64,000 bases of DNA from contig CM034394.1 of assembly GCA_019925095.2 (NCBI GenBank), positions 25,284,272 to 25,348,271 of the forward strand, in the 5' to 3' direction. The notes below the pieces were generated by a model, which did no database searches, had not been told where the DNA came from, and saw nothing but the letters and a program-made list of their open reading frames with translations. How positions within the stretch are numbered: position 1 is the first letter of the stretch; every line of letters begins with the position of its first letter. Positions 22,854 through 34,080 of the stretch are shown here, in pieces. The DNA comes from Dendrolimus kikuchii (taxonomy: Eukaryota > Arthropoda > Insecta > Lepidoptera > Lasiocampidae). The position numbers were made by a program, and so were the translations under genes.

Positions 22854-23434
22854 ACATACATACATACATAACTTCACGCCAGTTCCCTTGCGGGGTAGGC
22901 ACGATCAACAGAGCGCCATTTAGGCTTATTCTTACACACCTCACTTGCTTCTTTGACATTCATAACTCTTGTCATGCACGCTCGTCTGTTCTTAAGGCTC
23001 CTGACATCACCTTCTGCTAGTACACGATCAATTTGATCATGGAAGATGTGTCGTGGCCTTCCACGACTTCTGCATCCATCCACTTTTGCATTGTATATCT
23101 GTTTAGTCATTCTTTCATCATGCATTCTTTCCACATGCCCGAACCACCGGAGCATTCCTTTCCTTACCTTCACCCCGACACTCTTTTTCAGACCAACTCT
23201 CTTCTTACTTCGGTATTACGAACGCGGTCCGCGAGCGTCACTCCGCAGATTTCGCGCAGTGCTCGCATCTCGACCGCGTTTACTCTACTATCATGCTCTC
23301 TCTTCCATACCCAACTCTCGCCTCCATACGTGAGCGTAGGTACCAGCACCGGCGAGTTGGGCCTTCTGGCTGAGGTTCTTAGCGCCTAGAAGTTTACCTA
23401 ACGTTCCATTCAAACTATTCCCCAAATTCACTTC
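22854..23434 (-). pseudogene. RTE-like LINE (family B), 581-bp copy 5
   Basis: The minus strand codes from LGNSLNGTLGKLLGAKNL through WFGHVERMHDERMTKQIYN to AYPARELA-stop, then (ATGT)n. A 10-bp target duplication agaaaataat flanks it (22844-22853 and 23435-23444) and lies on the 3' end of element D. A deletion of about 14 bp in the LVPTLTYGSE region breaks the upstream frame. Confidence 0.85.
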
Positions 23435-23444
23435 AGAAAATAAT

Positions 23445-23757
23445 GCTATAGATTATTCCGTTAAAACATTAAACACCAATCTTCGAGGGGCGCTCTCCAC
23501 AATTTCAAAGTTTCAAACACTTAGGATTACGTTACGACTGTCACGGTAATTCAACATCAAACATACTTTGATTCAAAAACCATGTCTGTAAGTCGAGTAA
23601 ATCGAGTTATAGGCGAGTTTCTAACAAATAATGACATTAAACGTCTTAGTAGGTACTTCACATAGACATAAGAAGCTGAAAACAAAAGTTGTTTAACTCA
23701 CTTTGTACTTAAAACTAATTTTGAGTGAATTCAATTTAGAGATATATTTACTAAGGC
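23445..23757. other. no gene seen
   Basis: AT-rich; nothing supported. Confidence 0.5.
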
Positions 23758-24004
23758 TACGTTCCATTAGGGACTCACAACGACCGCGATTTATCCTGTT
23801 CTACTTGCTTGCCGGCGTTATAATCGTAAACCCAAGTGGAACGGCTATTCGACCCACCTCTGGACATGGGTCGTTGTGAGCGTTGTGTGATCGAAAATGG
23901 TGACGTCATTAGTGACGTTTTCGCCACGACCACAGCGACCGCGGTCGCCTTGTGGAACGGCTGACTTAGCATTATGGGCGTCGTGAGCTACTAATGGAAC
24001 GCTC
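23758..24004. mobile_element. MITE with 28-bp imperfect terminal inverted repeats
   Basis: Left end cgttccattagggactcaca, right end (opposite strand) cgttccattagtagctcacg. The ends agree at most of 28 positions. The GC-rich centre contains cgaccgcggtcgcc. No coding frame. The superfamily was not determined; hAT or a related group is possible. Confidence 0.55.
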
Positions 24005-24302
24005 TATATGAAGTTTAAGTTTTGACTTTTGACATAATCGTTGGTTTCGTTGTCTTGTGTCCGCTTCCTATATCTTATCCATTCACTTGCTCTACCATTG
24101 GTTGAATTTTGACTTTACCTGTATGGAGCTTATGTTAAATTTCAACCAAAAAGGGAAATGAACCTAAGATGTAGGAACCTGCCACATGAAGATGATCTGT
24201 ATTCGAATTTAAAATTGGCAGCTGTAAGACTTTTCGTAGTAATTAAAATTATACTAAAATATCGGCGTTGATATTTTTGTATGTTCATTATTTAATGTAA
24301 AA

Positions 24303-24556
24303 TCTTATACTAATATATAAAGCTGAAGAGTTTGTTTGTTTGTTTGAATGCGCTAATCTCAGGAACTGCTGGTCGGATGTGAAAAATTGTTTCAGTATTA
24401 GATAGCCCATTTATCGAGGAAGGCTATAGGCTATATATCATCACGCTAAGATCAATAGGAGCGGATCACCAAAGAAGAATGTTTCGAAATCGGGGGGTTT
24501 TTTTAACTTACTTTTTTTAAAACTATAACGCAGACGAAGTCACGGGCAGAAACTAG
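24303..24556 (+). mobile_element. non-autonomous Helitron, 254 bp
   Basis: Starts TCttatactaatatataaag after a host A and ends gggcagaaaCTAG before a host T. Same family as 9293-9549 and 36699-36943. Confidence 0.75.
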
Positions 24557-24771
24557 TATGTCATACATATACAATTAATTAATTTCCATTGTCCTAAGTA
24601 AATAACAAAGAATCTTACCATTAATACGCACATCTGAACAAAGAGTCTGTCTCGCCCATTGAGTTATTATTAGTATGGTATCTCATATTATGTATAATAA
24701 GGGTTGCCAGATGTGTTCGAAAAAAAAAACTGAACAAGTTTGTTTTATTAAGGTATAAATTTACTGAAAAC

Positions 24772-25082
24772 TTTTTTTTATTGCAGGAGTTCAGCAGACA
24801 GGCAGGCGGCCCACTTGATGGAAAGCGGTTACCATCGCCTAAAGACATTTGCAACACCAAAGGTGCTACAAATGCGCTGATGCTCTCTTAAGGGAGACTG
24901 GAACCTGGTCACTAATGCCGGAACACAACTCAAGGTTGTTATGGCGACATACTTTAGACCAGGGGTGGTAGCCGTCCAGTCGGGCAAATGCCCTACCACC
25001 TGGCTGTGGGTTGTTTAGTCGCCTCTTACGACAGGCCGCCCGGCCGCAGGATATTGTATTCTTTCTCCGTTCCTGCACGGAT
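24772..25082 (-). mobile_element. family A retroposon, long form, copy 11
   Basis: T-run then ttgcaggagttcagcagaca on the plus strand. It ends tcctgcacggat at 25082. Complete apart from point changes. Confidence 0.9.
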
Positions 25083-25475
25083 GAAACTAACCTATTAGTT
25101 ACAAAATTTGCATCAAATGCTAAATTAAGGCCAATCTATTTTTTCATATATTTAGTACTCGATGCTTTTAATAAAGTTTCATGGCCTGCGGCATCTTTGA
25201 ATTCAGTGCAACTAACAGTTTTATAAAAAACGCACAAATCAGTGTTTGTAGTATTTACGAAGTGTGAAATTGTGTGACAAATGGTGGGAAGGGTACTAAA
25301 TTTCGTGACGTCACATTTCAAAATTTTATAATTAAGCTTTAACACACGAACTTTGAACTATTAACGAAAAACTTCAAAACATTTCCAACTCTATCTGAAT
25401 GAGCATAGTGTTTAAATTATTAGAAAACAATTTTAAATGGAAATAAAACTAATTACTGAACCGCCGTTTTAATTT
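25083..25475. other. no gene seen
   Basis: AT-rich, no supported feature. Confidence 0.5.
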
Positions 25476-25796
25476 TATCCGTGCAGGAACGGTGAAAGAA
25501 TACGATTTCCTGCGGCCCGGCGGCCTGTCGTAAGAGGCGACTAAACAACCCACAGCCAGGTGGTAGAGTATTTGCTCGACTGGATGGCGACCACCCCTGG
25601 TCTAGAGTATGCCGCCATAACAATCTTGTATTGTGTTCCGGCATTAGTGACCAGGTTCCAGTCTCCTTTAAGAGAGCAGCAGCGCATTTGTAGCACCTTT
25701 GGTGTTGCAAATGTCCATAGGCGATGGTAACCGCTTTCCACTAAGTGGGCCGTCTGCATGTCTGCTGAACTCCTGCAATAAAAAATAAAAATAAAT
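25476..25796 (+). mobile_element. family A retroposon, long form, copy 12
   Basis: Starts tatccgtgcaggaacggtg and ends ctcctgcaataaaaaataaa. Confidence 0.9.
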
Positions 25797-26642
25797 ATTT
25801 ATGTAAAATTGCACAATATGTGATGTTTAAGGAAGGAAGAATCTCGCGAATGTAACCAGCTCTGACAAGGACGAGGAACGGGTCAAAAATCATGAATTCG
25901 TCTAACGTAAGCGCATAGCCCCTAACCAATAATTTTTTTTTTTTTTTATAATCTCCTCGTCCTGACAAACACGATATGTCAGGGTTTTACTTTTCTTTAT
26001 TTTTTATCTTTTTTATTCTTTTTATTTGCTTTTTATATTCTTTATTCTTTTTATACTTTTTTATCTTTATTTACCTCTTATTACTATTACATTTATTCTT
26101 ATATTCTATGGATTACATTTTTCTTATATATTACTTATTATTTCTACGATATACAAGATCTTAATTCTAGTTTACTTCTACATTATTTTCTTTGTTATCG
26201 ACAATTTTTATTACTGTTTTTTACTCTATTATTTATTTTACTTTTTCCAGTTTTGTTGTTACATTCTATTTTTCTATCTAACTTTCATTTATACTATATA
26301 TTTACACTTTTATGGTTTCTATTTTTGCTACTTCATATTTTCCAGTTTTTATATATATTCTTATAATATATATTTAACACGTATTTATTTATCTTTATTA
26401 CGTTTTATTACAATGCTGACTATATCGATGCAGTACTTTATGAAATCGTCCAAGTGTCTCTTGCTACCAATAACACTTTGCAAAGTGGTAGTAGACGGTA
26501 AACTTAATATTTACCTTCTGAAATGTTCTTTGTTGAGGCTTAACCGGTTCTACTCTGCTAGGAGGGGAGCCGCCAATACTGCGACACACGACCAGTCCGC
26601 CTTACACCGTCCGGCGACGCTTACGCATATAATAAACCACAC
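25797..26642. other. pyrimidine-rich low-complexity tract
   Basis: From about 25976 to 26420 the plus strand is almost all T, A and C with very few G. It has no TAA/TAG/TGA in one frame for a long stretch, which is why a 309-codon frame starts here. Composition, not selection, explains that frame. No repeat unit is evident. Confidence 0.6.
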
Positions 26643-26655
26643 ATCGTTTAACTTT

Positions 26656-27021
26656 ACCGAAGTAAGAAAGAGAGTTGGTCTGAAAGAGAGTGTCGGGGTG
26701 AAGGTAAGGAAAGGAATGCTCCGGTGGTTCGGGCATGTGGAAAGAATGCATGATGAAAGAATGACTAAACAGATATACAATGCAAAAGTGGATGGATGCA
26801 GAAGTCGTGGAAGGCCACGACACACCTTCCATGATCAAATTGATCGTGTACTAGCAGAAGGTGATGTCAGGAGCCTTAAGAACAGACGAGCTTGCATGAC
26901 AAGAGTTATGAATGTCAAAGAGGCAAGTGAGGTGTGTAAGAATAAGCCTAAATGACACTCTGTTTTTCGTGCCTACCCCGCGAGGGAACTGGCGTGAAGT
27001 TATGTATGTATGTATGTATGT
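26656..27021 (+). mobile_element. RTE-like LINE (family B) 3' fragment, copy 6
   Basis: Starts accgaagtaagaaagagagt and is flanked by a 13-bp duplication atcgtttaacttt (26643-26655 and 27022-27034). Encodes the RT C-terminus, with a TGA replacing the Trp codon of KPKW (cctaaatgac). The (ATGT)n tail is present. Confidence 0.9.
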
Positions 27022-27047
27022 ATCGTTTAACTTTGTCGCGTATAATA

Positions 27048-27559
27048 CACTGACGGACTCATAAACTGCATCAAAGTAATAGACGACTTTGAAATAAATA
27101 TTTTAACCAAGTATTCTAGAAACCGTAGACTGGTTTAAATATAAATTTCTACCAATCGTTCGTTGATCCAAGCCCTCCCGCACCAATGCTACAATTTGAG
27201 CCGCTTGTTCGGACGAAGTATCCATATTGTGGTTCAAAAATCCGTAATAAGGGCACGTGGAGGTAATACACCTTATTAAAACATAAATAAACCCTTGCAT
27301 AAAGTTTGTGTCTATTGTTAAAACCAATTTTTTAATTAAACCAATTTTCCTTAAATTTCTGTTTTTTCTTCAAAAAAAGTCTTAAGGTCCTTTCCAGTAC
27401 ACAAACTTAAACTTAACGATATGACCCTACGCTGTTTTAAAGTTCACGAACCAATCTAGAGGTTTCAATTTAAATCTGTATAGAAAGTTTGCATACTTGG
27501 TTAAAATATTTATTTCAAAGTCGTCTATTACTTTGATGCAGTTTATGAGTCCGTCAGAT
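27048..27559 (-). mobile_element. Tc1/mariner-type deletion derivative with helix-turn-helix
   Basis: Long inverted ends: ctgacggactcataaactgc ... caagtat on the left, repeated inverted at 27491-27557, about 65 bp each. Between them the minus strand (27207 downward) encodes AAQIVALVREGLDQRTI and then STVSRIL, the N-terminal DNA-binding helix-turn-helix of Tc1-like transposases. The catalytic DDE domain is absent, so the element is an internal-deletion derivative. A TA lies beside the left end. Confidence 0.7.
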
Positions 27560-27889
27560 TATATGTACTGTGGTCACACTAAAGCTCATACAATTAGAAC
27601 AGTCCACTGATTACTACAAGAACCCACACCACCTCCAGGAGGAAGCTAAACATCTTTAAAAAAAAATTTGAATTTGACCAACATCATGCTTTGGAAATAA
27701 ATTAGTATTTGTACCTATACATACATATTATCACGCTTATTTCCCATGGGGGTAGGCAGATACTATGGATCTCCGCTTGTGACGATACTGTCAAACAACC
27801 ATCGATTCACCTACTTTCATTAACCTCTTCATACTTGCACGTTTATTTGATATGCTTTTTACCTGACCTCGTTTTAACTGCTGTTATTT

Positions 27890-28265
27890 GATCATGGCGT
27901 GTACGTCGTGGTATACCGGTAACAACTTTACCATTCAGAAGAATGTCAAACACTTGTTTTGTAATTCTATTTCCATCATTCCTTTATACACCCCCAAACT
28001 ACCTTAATATTCCTTTTACAACTCTTGTTATTACATCTTTTAATCCACATTGTTCCCTTATTACACTATTCCGTATCATATCATTTATGCTTACCTCATA
28101 TACTTCTCTAAGCTTTCATTTCAACTGCATTTATTCTACTTTCATTCTTCTTCTGCCGCACCCAACTTTCACTGCCGAACGTTAGTGTTGGCACCAACAC
28201 CCCTTGATATACAACCAAGCGTGCTTTTACGGACACTTTTTGGCTTTTCATAAAAAAGTATTCGT
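27890..28265 (-). pseudogene. old RTE-type reverse transcriptase C-terminus
   Basis: The minus strand reads VLVPTLTFGSESWV, KKNESRINAVEMKA, then after a frameshift IRNSVIREQCGL, VVKGILR, NRITKQVFD and IPRRT. The motif order equals that of family B (LVPTLTYGSE, VNAVEM, VRKRVGLK, GMLRWFGH, TKQIY, RPR), but the sequence is much diverged, with several stops. It belongs to the same superfamily, not to family B itself. Confidence 0.65.
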
Positions 28266-28684
28266 TTTTTGTAATGAGGTTTTAATATAATAAGACGTTA
28301 GGCCTGCATGTTTCTAGTTTTAACGATGTAATTCAAAGCACACATTTCCACCAAAAAAAAATCTTCTATCCAGTTCAAAACAGCCATCTTAGTATTACTT
28401 CAAGCCCCTAAAATGACGGTTAATCTATCAATCTAATTTTAATATCTCTCCGTATCTCGAAAAAAGATCTTTTCACATTAAACCAACATAAAGGTAAGTA
28501 AAATATTATAAGTACTATTTGTATTGAAAATTGTTGAAAAGAAGTTGTTAACAAAAATACGTTGGGCGATGCCTGCGGGCGTGTGATAAGGAGTAGTATA
28601 GCCCGTTGGGAAATTGTGGATTAGTGCACAAGTCATGGTCGGTAGCGGTACTTGAGTTTCGTAGCTATTTATATCAGGATAATA
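28266..28684. other. no gene seen
   Basis: AT-rich, no supported feature. Confidence 0.5.
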
Positions 28685-28957
28685 TTTTTTATTGCAGGAG
28701 TTCAGCAGGCGTACCCACTTGATGGAAAGCGGTTACCATCGCCTATGGACATTTGCAATACCAAAATTGTTACAAATGCGCTGCTGCTCTCTTAAGGGAG
28801 ACTGGAACCTGGTCACTAATGCGGGAACACAACTCAAGGTTGTTATGGCGGCATACTCTAGACCAGGGGTGATAGCCATCCAGACGGGCAATTACTCTAC
28901 CATCTGGCAGGGGATTATTTTGACGCATCTTACGACAGGCCGCCTGGCTGCAGGAAA
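28685..28957 (-). mobile_element. family A retroposon, copy 13, 5' end lost
   Basis: T-run and ttgcaggagttcagcagg on the plus strand. It breaks off inside the GC-rich 5' segment (ccgcctggctgcaggaaaat), losing the terminal cgtgcaggaacgg. Confidence 0.8.
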
Positions 28958-29768
28958 ATTTTACAACTATAGCAATGAATCGTGTCCCAGGCTATTTTAT
29001 TCAGGTTCTTCATATGAACATACAAATATTTGACATCTACAACCCACAATAGAAGTGTACGGCTTAGGTGTAGTTGATAAGGATCATTTTTTCAACCATC
29101 AGATAAAAGTTATTCGTACAAAAAAATACAACATGAACAAATAAAAAATAGATTTGCGTGAATAAAACAATTGAATCGTTTCACTTTTACATTTAGTGAC
29201 ATTATAATTTATTTGATAGTTAATTTTTATGTAATGAATGAATCGACCATAATTATATTTCGAGTTGTAAATATAATCCATATTATAATATAATTTTATT
29301 TATATAAAATGATTTAGTCGGTATTTTCAGTGTGAATTTATATTGTTAGTTGAAGATTTTTTTTATTTGCTTTGTTTCATTAACCGACTTCTAAGAGGAG
29401 GAGGTTCTCAACTTGATTGGTATTATTTGTCCCACGACTTGCTGGCTAGACTAGAACAACTACAAACTAACAGACACGTGGACAGGCACACGAACAGATA
29501 TAGCTTACCTACGTGTTTTATAAAGATCAGTGTCAGCAGCTATATTTTAAGTTGGATGTAAAGGGTAAGGTTTGCTATGATACTACAGAACATTTTCCGA
29601 ATTTGGGCCCCAGATCTTTCCACCCATATTTAAGTTTTCTTTACTCTTATGTTTTGTGGAAATGAAATAAATAAAAAAAGCTGTTTTCATAATGATGTTA
29701 GAATGTTGTATCTACAGAACCAGACACAAAACCATAGACAACATAAATATCCTTAGACATACACGCGA
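28958..29768. other. mostly featureless; one degenerate repeat piece
   Basis: Around 29382-29470 taaccgacttctaagaggag followed by aggttctcaacttg belongs to the dispersed 'accgacttcaaaaa' repeat also seen at 30371, 40768 and 41051. The rest is AT-rich. Confidence 0.5.
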
Positions 29769-30006
29769 CGGCCTCTGTGGTTGAGTGAGCTAAGCCTTTT
29801 TTACTACCTCACTGCAATGAAAAGGTTCCGGGTTCGATTCGTGGCATTGTAAATTTCGATAAAAAAAAATCTCCGTTATTTACTATGGTCTGGGTGTCTG
29901 GCATCGGCCCCAGAGTAGTCCGTTGTATATTACCCATAACACAACCTTAAATTATTTAATTTGGGGATATACAATATGTGTGTTTGTTAGTCTACCGATT
30001 ATTAAA
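29769..30006 (+). repeat. SINE family C, copy 3 (most complete)
   Basis: Starts gacggcctctgtggttgagt. The B box ccgggttcgattcgtgg is well preserved; the A-box-like tggttgagtgagc is weaker. The body reads ttactatggtctgggtgtc to ggggatatacaatatgtgtg and the tail is attatta. A very short RTE insertion follows at 30007 and duplicates 28 bp of the SINE 3' end. Confidence 0.8.
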
Positions 30007-30068
30007 TGGCACTCTGTTGTTCGTGCCTACCCCGCAAGGGAACTGGCGTGAAATTATGTATGTATGTA
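30007..30068 (+). mobile_element. RTE-like LINE (family B), 62-bp insertion
   Basis: Only the last 62 bases of the LINE are present: tggcactctgttgttcgtgc to ggcgtgaaattatgtatg. The 28-bp target duplication tgtgtttgttagtctaccga... lies at 29979-30006 and again at 30069-30096, so the insertion is intact and simply extremely 5'-truncated. Confidence 0.9.
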
Positions 30069-30096
30069 TGTGTTTGTTAGTCTACCGATTATTAAA

Positions 30097-30688
30097 CAAA
30101 AAATCGCTCGAAGCGTATGCCTTAACCCAAAGAAGCCTAAAGTATTTACGTTCAACAAAATACCAAAAGATACCCCCCAAAACTCGATGGTGTTTTCAAT
30201 GAAAACCCGTATTGATGAGTTAATTAAGCGCGATTCAGGGCCGCCAAGGTAAAGTTGTTCAGAATTAATATTTCAATATAAAATACCTCTTTTGCACAAT
30301 GAACGACTTTCGATGCGTTTGCTTCCTCGATTGAATACTAATTTCGATATACGGATGTTCTTTAATTATTAACCAACTTTAAAAAGGAGGGAGATATTCA
30401 ATTCGACTGTATGTTGTTACGCGATTTCTCCGTCAATTATGGACCGATTTCCATTTTTTTTTTTGTTATTTGAAAGAGTATACTTCGCAGGTGGTTCCAT
30501 TGTCACCACGTCAGGATCTGATGAGTGGATCCCTAGGGAATCGAAAGCAACTCTTGTTAAAGAGCGCCTACAATTCAACGAAAGGCATCCTTGTATGTAA
30601 CGCTTGCCAGTAATGATACAATTTCTAGAGGTGATTTATATATTAGCAATTGCTAAACGTAGCAAGTATTTAAATCTATAGATATATA
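30097..30688. other. degenerate 'accgactt' repeat piece; otherwise featureless
   Basis: 30371-30540 begins ttaaccaactttaaaaagga and continues ttcaattcgactgtatg, a diverged member of the repeat at 40768. Nothing coding. Confidence 0.45.
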
Positions 30689-30921
30689 TTTTTTTTATTG
30701 CAGGAATTCATCAGACAGGCAGACGGCCTACTTGATGGAAAACGGTTACCATCGCCTATGGACATTTGCAACACCGAAGGTGCTACAAATGCGCTGTAGC
30801 TCTCTTAAGGGAGACTGGAGCCTGGCCACTGATGCCGGAACACAACTTAAGGTTGTTATTGCGGCATACTCTAGACCAGGGGTGGTAGCCATCCAGTCGG
30901 GCAAATGCCCTACCACCTGGC
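30689..30921 (-). mobile_element. family A retroposon, short form, copy 14
   Basis: T-run plus ttgcaggaattcatcagaca. On the minus strand it starts at gccaggtggtagggcatttg, the usual short-form start. Confidence 0.85.
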
Positions 30922-31231
30922 GCAGAATGTATTTTTGCCTTGAACTTATAGTTCTTTCAATAATAAAAACCTTCTTATAACCTTTGAACTCCTAATGTAG
31001 TCTACAATTGGTATTTAAGCACTGCAATGTAATTTCTCATGAAGAAATGTGATTACTGTCAAAGTAAAGAATGAAAAAGTATTATAAACTCATATTTGTA
31101 AAGACATTAAGCGGATTATTTTTTTTGAGAATGTACTTGGGTTAGGACCGTATTTAAGTACCTATTTTTTCAAAGTTAGGTACCTATATAGTGTACTCCA
31201 GTATTTTTTTTAATAGCTTGAATGTATGTTT

Positions 31232-31444
31232 GCCAGGTGGTAGGGCAGTTGCCCGACTGGATGGCTACCGCCCCTGGTCTAAAGCATGTCGATATAACAA
31301 CCTTGAGTTGTGTTCCGGCATTAGTGACCAGGTTCCAGTCTCCCTTAAGAGAGCAGCAGCGTATTTGTAGCACCTTTGGTGTTGCAAATGTCCATAGGCG
31401 ATGGTAACCGCTTTCCATCAAATGGGCCGTCTGCCTGTCTGCTG
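31232..31444 (+). mobile_element. family A retroposon, short form, copy 15, tail lost
   Basis: Starts gccaggtggtagggcagttg after TTT. It stops at ctgcctgtctgctgg, without the AATAAA and A-tail. Confidence 0.8.
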
Positions 31445-31921
31445 GACACACACCATATCTTTATAAATTATAGCCTATGTGTTATTCTGATGTGAAAGCT
31501 ATATTATTGTAAAGTTTCATCAAAATCCATTCAGTAGTTTTTGCGTGAAAGAGTAACAAACATACATATTTGTTTATAATATTAGTAGGATAGATAATAT
31601 AATTTGTGATTGAAATAAATATATACGTTTAGAATGTATGTTGCAGTACCCCTGTTATGTCTTTGTATCTCCTCGAACATAAAATTTAAAAATAACCCAA
31701 CAACGAAGGGCGTTTCATGGAGGGATGTTGCCCAAATGCATCATTAGACGCGCACAATGCACCCCCATCCGACGTCAGACACATCGCATACTGTCGACTG
31801 CAACTGTTGTTGACGGTGTTGAATGATTGTCGTAAAAATTTGTACCTACCCACAATTTGGAATTAATTTTAATGTTTACGTTTTATGAAACAGCATGTCA
31901 CATGTATTTGTTTCATACCGT
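31445..31921. other. family F-type tail, then unique sequence
   Basis: 31490-31600 holds the widespread tail ccattcagtagtttttgcgt, gaaagagtaacaaaca and ataatattagtaggata. The remainder up to 31910 has no recognised feature. Confidence 0.5.
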
Positions 31922-32224
31922 ATATAATAATAATATCAGCCCATAAATGTCCCACTGCTGGGCTCGGGCCTCCCATTATAGGGGGAACGGACGTATACCC
32001 GCTACGCTTGTCCAAGGCGGCTTGGCAGGTTTGAGACATCGGTTATCTCGATGTGCAGGTTGCATCACGATGTTTTCCTTCACCGTTATTAGCACGTGGT
32101 AATTGTAAGAATATGCACATTAGATCAGAAAACTGTCTAAGTGGTGCATGCGTTCCGGCCAGGATCGAACCCGCGCCCTTTGAGTTTGGGACGCGTGCAC
32201 TAGCCATTACGCTACCACGACTCC
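31922..32224 (-). repeat. tRNA-derived SINE (family S), copy 1
   Basis: The minus strand opens ggagtcgtggtagcgtaatg. It contains a perfect A box TAGCGTAATGG and the B box GGGTTCGATCC, and ends cccagcagtgggacatttat plus an ATT tail. An 11-bp target duplication tttcataccgt lies at 31911-31921 and 32225-32235. It could resemble a tRNA gene only in its head; no acceptor stem is present. Confidence 0.85.
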
Positions 32225-32352
32225 TTTCATACCGTGAATTTGATTAATTCTTGAGCTTCGTTTTTCACTATTTTTGCATATTTAAAGTTACGTAAACAAA
32301 AAGCAGAAACATGCAGGAATGAAGAATTACTAATTCTTGCAGCCGACCGAGC

Positions 32353-32584
32353 TTTTTTTTTATATTGCAGGAGATCAGCAGACAGGCAGACGGCCCACTT
32401 AATGGAAAGGTTACCATTGCCTATGGACATTTGCAACACCAAAGTTGCTACAAATGCGCTGCTGCTCTCTTAAGGGAGACTGGAACCTGGTCACTAATGC
32501 CCGAACACAACTCAAGATTGTTATGGCGACATACTTTAGACCAGGGGTGGTAGCCATCCAGTCGGGCAACTGCCTTACCACCTG
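32353..32584 (-). mobile_element. family A retroposon, short form, copy 16
   Basis: T-run and ttgcaggagatcagcagaca. The minus-strand start is tccaggtggtaaggcagttg, again at the hairpin foot. Confidence 0.85.
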
Positions 32585-33212
32585 GAGTATGCAAGTAACT
32601 ATACTTAAATTGATTAATCTTATAATTACCTGTAGCACAGAAACTAAAGATGCGTTATTGAAAGCAAAGCTTCTCTCTGGGTCTTCGATTCAAAGGAATT
32701 AGTATCGACCGAAATCAAAGAGATATAATTAACTCCCGATTCCTAAATCACTTGCATCTTTACACTAAGTAGGGCTAAATCTGGATCATTCTAAATTAGA
32801 TACGCGGTAACGAGCAAGCAAGCTCGACGATAATGGGTTTTCTTTCTTACACAGAGAAAAACCAATTTTCTTGGCTGAAACATCAAAATATCTGAGTCAA
32901 GTTAGGGATAATCCTCGAGTCGAGACGGTAAGTACCTTACGTGGTGATATTATTATTTTTTCTAGCGAGGCATCCGAGGTAGCGGTTGCCTGGGAAAGTA
33001 TTTTATGTGTTTACACATCTATCTTAATATGTGCGAATGTGTGATCATGGAGATGTAACAGGAGTGTGGAAATATGTTTTGCTAAATAATAATGAACTAG
33101 AAGCTGTATTCTCTTTAGTGTTTGTTTTCTTTTTAAGGCTAAGACAGGGTTGTTCTTTTTCTATTCAATAATACTTAATATCTATTACATTTTTCTGATG
33201 TAGTATACTGTA
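32585..33212. other. no gene seen
   Basis: AT-rich, no supported feature. Confidence 0.5.
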
Positions 33213-33510
33213 CTGAAAGAGAGTGTCGGGGTGAAGGTAAGGAAAGGAATGCTCCGGTGGTTCGGGCCTGTGGAAAGAATGCATGATGAAAGAATGACAA
33301 TGCAAAAGTGGATGGATGCAGAAGTCGTGGAAGGCCACGACACACCTTCCATGATCAAATTGATCGTGTACTAGCAGAAGGTGATGTCAGGAGCCTTAAG
33401 AACAGACGAGCGTGCATGACAAGAGTTATAAATGTCAAAGAAGCAAATGAGGTTTGTAAGAATAAGCCTAAATTGCGCTCTGTTGTTCGTGCCTATCCCG
33501 CAAGGGAACT
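33213..33510 (+). mobile_element. RTE-like LINE (family B), copy 7, lacks 3' end
   Basis: Starts ctgaaagagagtgtcggggt. It carries a 13-bp internal deletion (agaatgacaatgcaaaag) shared with copy 9 at 50245. It stops at cgcaagggaact, losing ggcgtgaagtt and the ATGT tail, so it was cut after insertion. Confidence 0.85.
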
Positions 33511-34080
33511 TCTAACAATACGATATCTTACATTCTCTTTTAAATTGTGTCCTGGGTATCCCGCAGGAATTTTAAGTGAAGCCTAGACGAAGTCGCGAGC
33601 ATATATCATAGGTTTATAATATTAATATAGAAATATGGATACATTTGATGATTACAAAAAAGAAAATGGCGACGATAATCCAAATACTCGGCCGCGGAAA
33701 CTCGGTCACGTAAGCCATAACTTGGAGAGGGTACACAGACAATGTCTAAGCGAAAATGGTAAATTTATTGAATATATATATATATTTTTTGTAGGCGGTC
33801 GTAAAATCCGGCCGGATTTCATTCGAGTGTTACCAGCGTTCTTGTTGTGTCAGTATTTTGTATTGAAATAAACATTTCCTTTACGATATAAAAATAATCT
33901 ATTTACTTTAGAAATGGATTGTTTGCTTCGTGTGTGGAAATAAAATAAATCAAATTTATTATACAACTAACATTTGCCCGCGACTTCGTTCACGTTGAAT
34001 AGGTATCAAAATCAATATTTGAGCTAAAGGAATGGAGACGCAATCAGGCAATCTCCGCGGGTAGGGGGTTATGTGCTCAA
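33511..34080. other. family F fragments and unique sequence
   Basis: 33544-33620 (cccgcaggaattttaagtga ... cgaagtcgcgagc) and 33963-34015 (tttgcccgcgacttcgttca) are pieces of family F. A 78-codon frame at 33635-33871 has no domain. Confidence 0.5.

Noticed and set aside
31922..32224. A tRNA gene on the minus strand (good A and B boxes).
   Set aside because: No acceptor or anticodon stem forms. The same sequence recurs at 54538 with a target duplication, so it is a tRNA-derived SINE.
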